Shown: one piece after another, positions 62,928-64,000 of the stretch
How positions within the stretch are numbered: the stretch's first letter is position 1
Layout of the letters: the number at the start of each line of letters is the position of its first letter
DNA from: Ziziphus jujuba
Taxonomy: Eukaryota > Streptophyta > Magnoliopsida > Rosales > Rhamnaceae
Direction: 5' to 3'
Assembly (NCBI RefSeq): GCF_031755915.1
Contig: NC_083388.1
Location: forward strand, 22,532,001-22,596,000
Length of the DNA stretch: 64,000 nt
The notes under the pieces: model-generated
Databases searched by the model: none
Seen by the model: the letters and a program-made list of their open reading frames with translations, nothing else
Told to the model about the DNA's origin: nothing
Program-made: the position numbers and the translations under genes

Positions 62928-64000
62928 TTCAGAAGTCGAAACTCTAATAACACTAATCCAAAACAATGTGCTAACAGATATTGAGAAAAGTCATATTTTC
63001 TCAATGATTAAATAAATATTTTCTCAATGATTAAACTGTAATTGAAGAAAGTGATAAGTACGGTAAAACTATCTAACCTAACCTACATGCACACAGGCTC
63101 TAGAAAAATACTTTTCTAACTAATTTTTAGAAGTCCAAACTCTAATAACACTAATCGAAAATAATGTGCTAACAGATATTGAGAAAAGTAATATTTTCTT
63201 AATGATTAAATAAATATTTTCTCAATGATTAAACTGTAATTGAAGAAAGTGATAAGTACGGTAAAACTATCTCACCTAACCTACATGCACACAAGCTCTG
63301 CGAAAACACCTTTCTAACTAATCTTCAGAAGTCGAAACTCTAAGAACACACTAATCCAAAACAATGTGCTAACAGATATTGAGAAAAGCCATATTTTCTC
63401 AATGATTAAATAAATATTTTCTCAATGATTAAACTGTAATTGAAGAAAGTGATAAGTACGGTAAAACTATCTAACCTAACCTACATGCACACAGGCTCTG
63501 CAAAAACACTTTTCTAACTAACCTTCAGAAGTCGAAACTCTAATAACACACTAATCCAAACAATATGCTAACAGATATTGAGAAAAGTCATCTTATCTCA
63601 ATTTAAGAAAGTGATAAGTACGGTAAAACTATCTAACCTAACCTACATGCACACAGGCTCTAGAAAAATACTTTTCCAACTAATTTTCAGAAGTCGAAAC
63701 TCTAATAACACTAACCCAAAACAATGTGCTAACAGATATTGAGAAAAGTCATATTATCTCAATTTAAAAAAGTGATAAGTACGGTAAAACTATCTAACCT
63801 AACCTACATGCACACAGGCTCTAGAAAAATACTTTTCTAACTAATTTTTAGAAGTCGAAACTCTAATAACACTAATCCAAAATAATGTGCTAACAGATAT
63901 TGAGAAAAGTAATATTTTCTCAATGATTAAATAAATATTTTCTCAATGATTAAACTGTAATTGAAGAAAGTGATAAGTACGGTAAAACTATCTCACCTAA
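62928..64000 (+). repeat. Right edge: L L L S S and a partial L
   Basis: Monomers start at 62928, 63126, 63324, 63524, 63686 and 63847, and the last is cut by the window edge after 154 bp. The stretch from 63126 matches 58592 at offset 4534, including AATCGAAAATAATG (58621/63155). Private changes are AGAAGTCCAAAC and TTTTCTTAATG in the monomer at 63126. Confidence 0.85.

Larger units (their letters stand above)
1..64000 (+). repeat. Satellite DNA array, 353 tandem monomers, fills the window
   Basis: The window is a continuous head-to-tail array. Each monomer begins near TTCAGAAGTCGAAACT and ends CTAACTAATC, CTAACTAACC or CTAACTAATT. Stepping from anchor to anchor gives 352 full monomers (180 long, 164 short, 8 intermediate) and one partial at the right edge. 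All have the same orientation. Shared landmarks in order are CTAACAGATATTGAGAAAAG, TCTCAAT, AAGTGATAAGTACGGTAAAAC, CTAACCTAACCTAC and the AGGCTCT block. The long consensus counts 83 A, 56 T, 38 C and 23 G in 200 bp. Stops in all six frames of the long monomer exclude any long open reading frame. Neither end of the array is inside the window. Monomer size and HOR structure fit centromeric or heterochromatic satellite of a eukaryote; the family itself is not recognised. Confidence 0.98.

Noticed and set aside
1..64000. CRISPR array
   Set aside because: The repeats are directly adjacent and 160-200 bp long, with no unique spacers and no cas genes; the variable parts are themselves shared between monomers.
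1..64000. Protein-coding genes or repeat-protein ORF
   Set aside because: The L consensus has stop codons in all six frames (for example TAA at monomer positions 18, 29 and 88 on the + strand), so no long open frame can cross an L monomer.
1..64000. Telomere repeat tract
   Set aside because: The CCTAA motif is only about 2.4 units per monomer and embedded in a much longer unit; there is no run of pure telomere repeat.

Overview
The whole 64 kb window is one uninterrupted satellite-DNA array. I read it from end to end by following the anchor TTCAGAAGTCGAAACT. It parses into 352 complete head-to-tail monomers plus a partial one (63847-64000), all in the same orientation. I found no protein-coding gene, RNA gene, transposon, unique-sequence island or inversion. 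The consensus long monomer is about 30% G+C, with A>T and C>G on the + strand, and has stop codons in all six frames. The mean monomer spacing is about 181 bp, close to a nucleosome repeat.

Monomers fall into three length classes: long (L, 198-200 bp, 180 copies), short (S, 160-163 or so bp, 164 copies) and a rare intermediate (I, 175 or 177 bp, 8 copies). Four small indels explain every length: a 23-bp internal duplication present only in L, a 14-bp segment absent only from S, a 2-bp ACACAC/ACAC difference and a 1-bp A-run difference. S and L often alternate as a dimer of about 361-363 bp, but LL, LLL, LLLL, SS and SSS runs also occur.

Above the monomer level is a patchwork of higher-order repeats (HORs), traced by shared rare variants. 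Region by region: 1-4345, three related 8-monomer units of about 1.45 kb; 5070-6158, a 363-bp dimer three times; 5796-14378, two ~2-kb segments each present twice in order A-B-x-B'-A'; 14379-19298, mixed monomers and a 1679-bp unit; 19299-22745, a mosaic; 22746-30560, a 4390-bp period; 31725-45134, 6726/6727-bp and 2739-bp periods with a 1571-bp unit doubled inside (35832-38973); 46058-49419, a 1681-bp unit twice; 49420-64000, periods of 6140, 7386, 1246, 1046 and 360 bp. This is the pattern expected from repeated unequal exchange and segmental amplification.

The organism is eukaryotic, almost certainly: a long nucleosome-scale satellite with HORs is typical of centromeric or heterochromatic DNA in plants and animals. 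I do not recognise the family. A short CCTAA-type motif in each monomer resembles the arthropod telomere repeat, but this is too weak to place the taxon. The window shows no edge of the array, so its chromosomal position cannot be read here. The most notable content is the monomer architecture: a 10-bp-arm dyad retained in the L monomers I inspected, an internal duplication of one arm, recurrent loss of that duplication, and start/end linkage rules whose exceptions mark exchange points.
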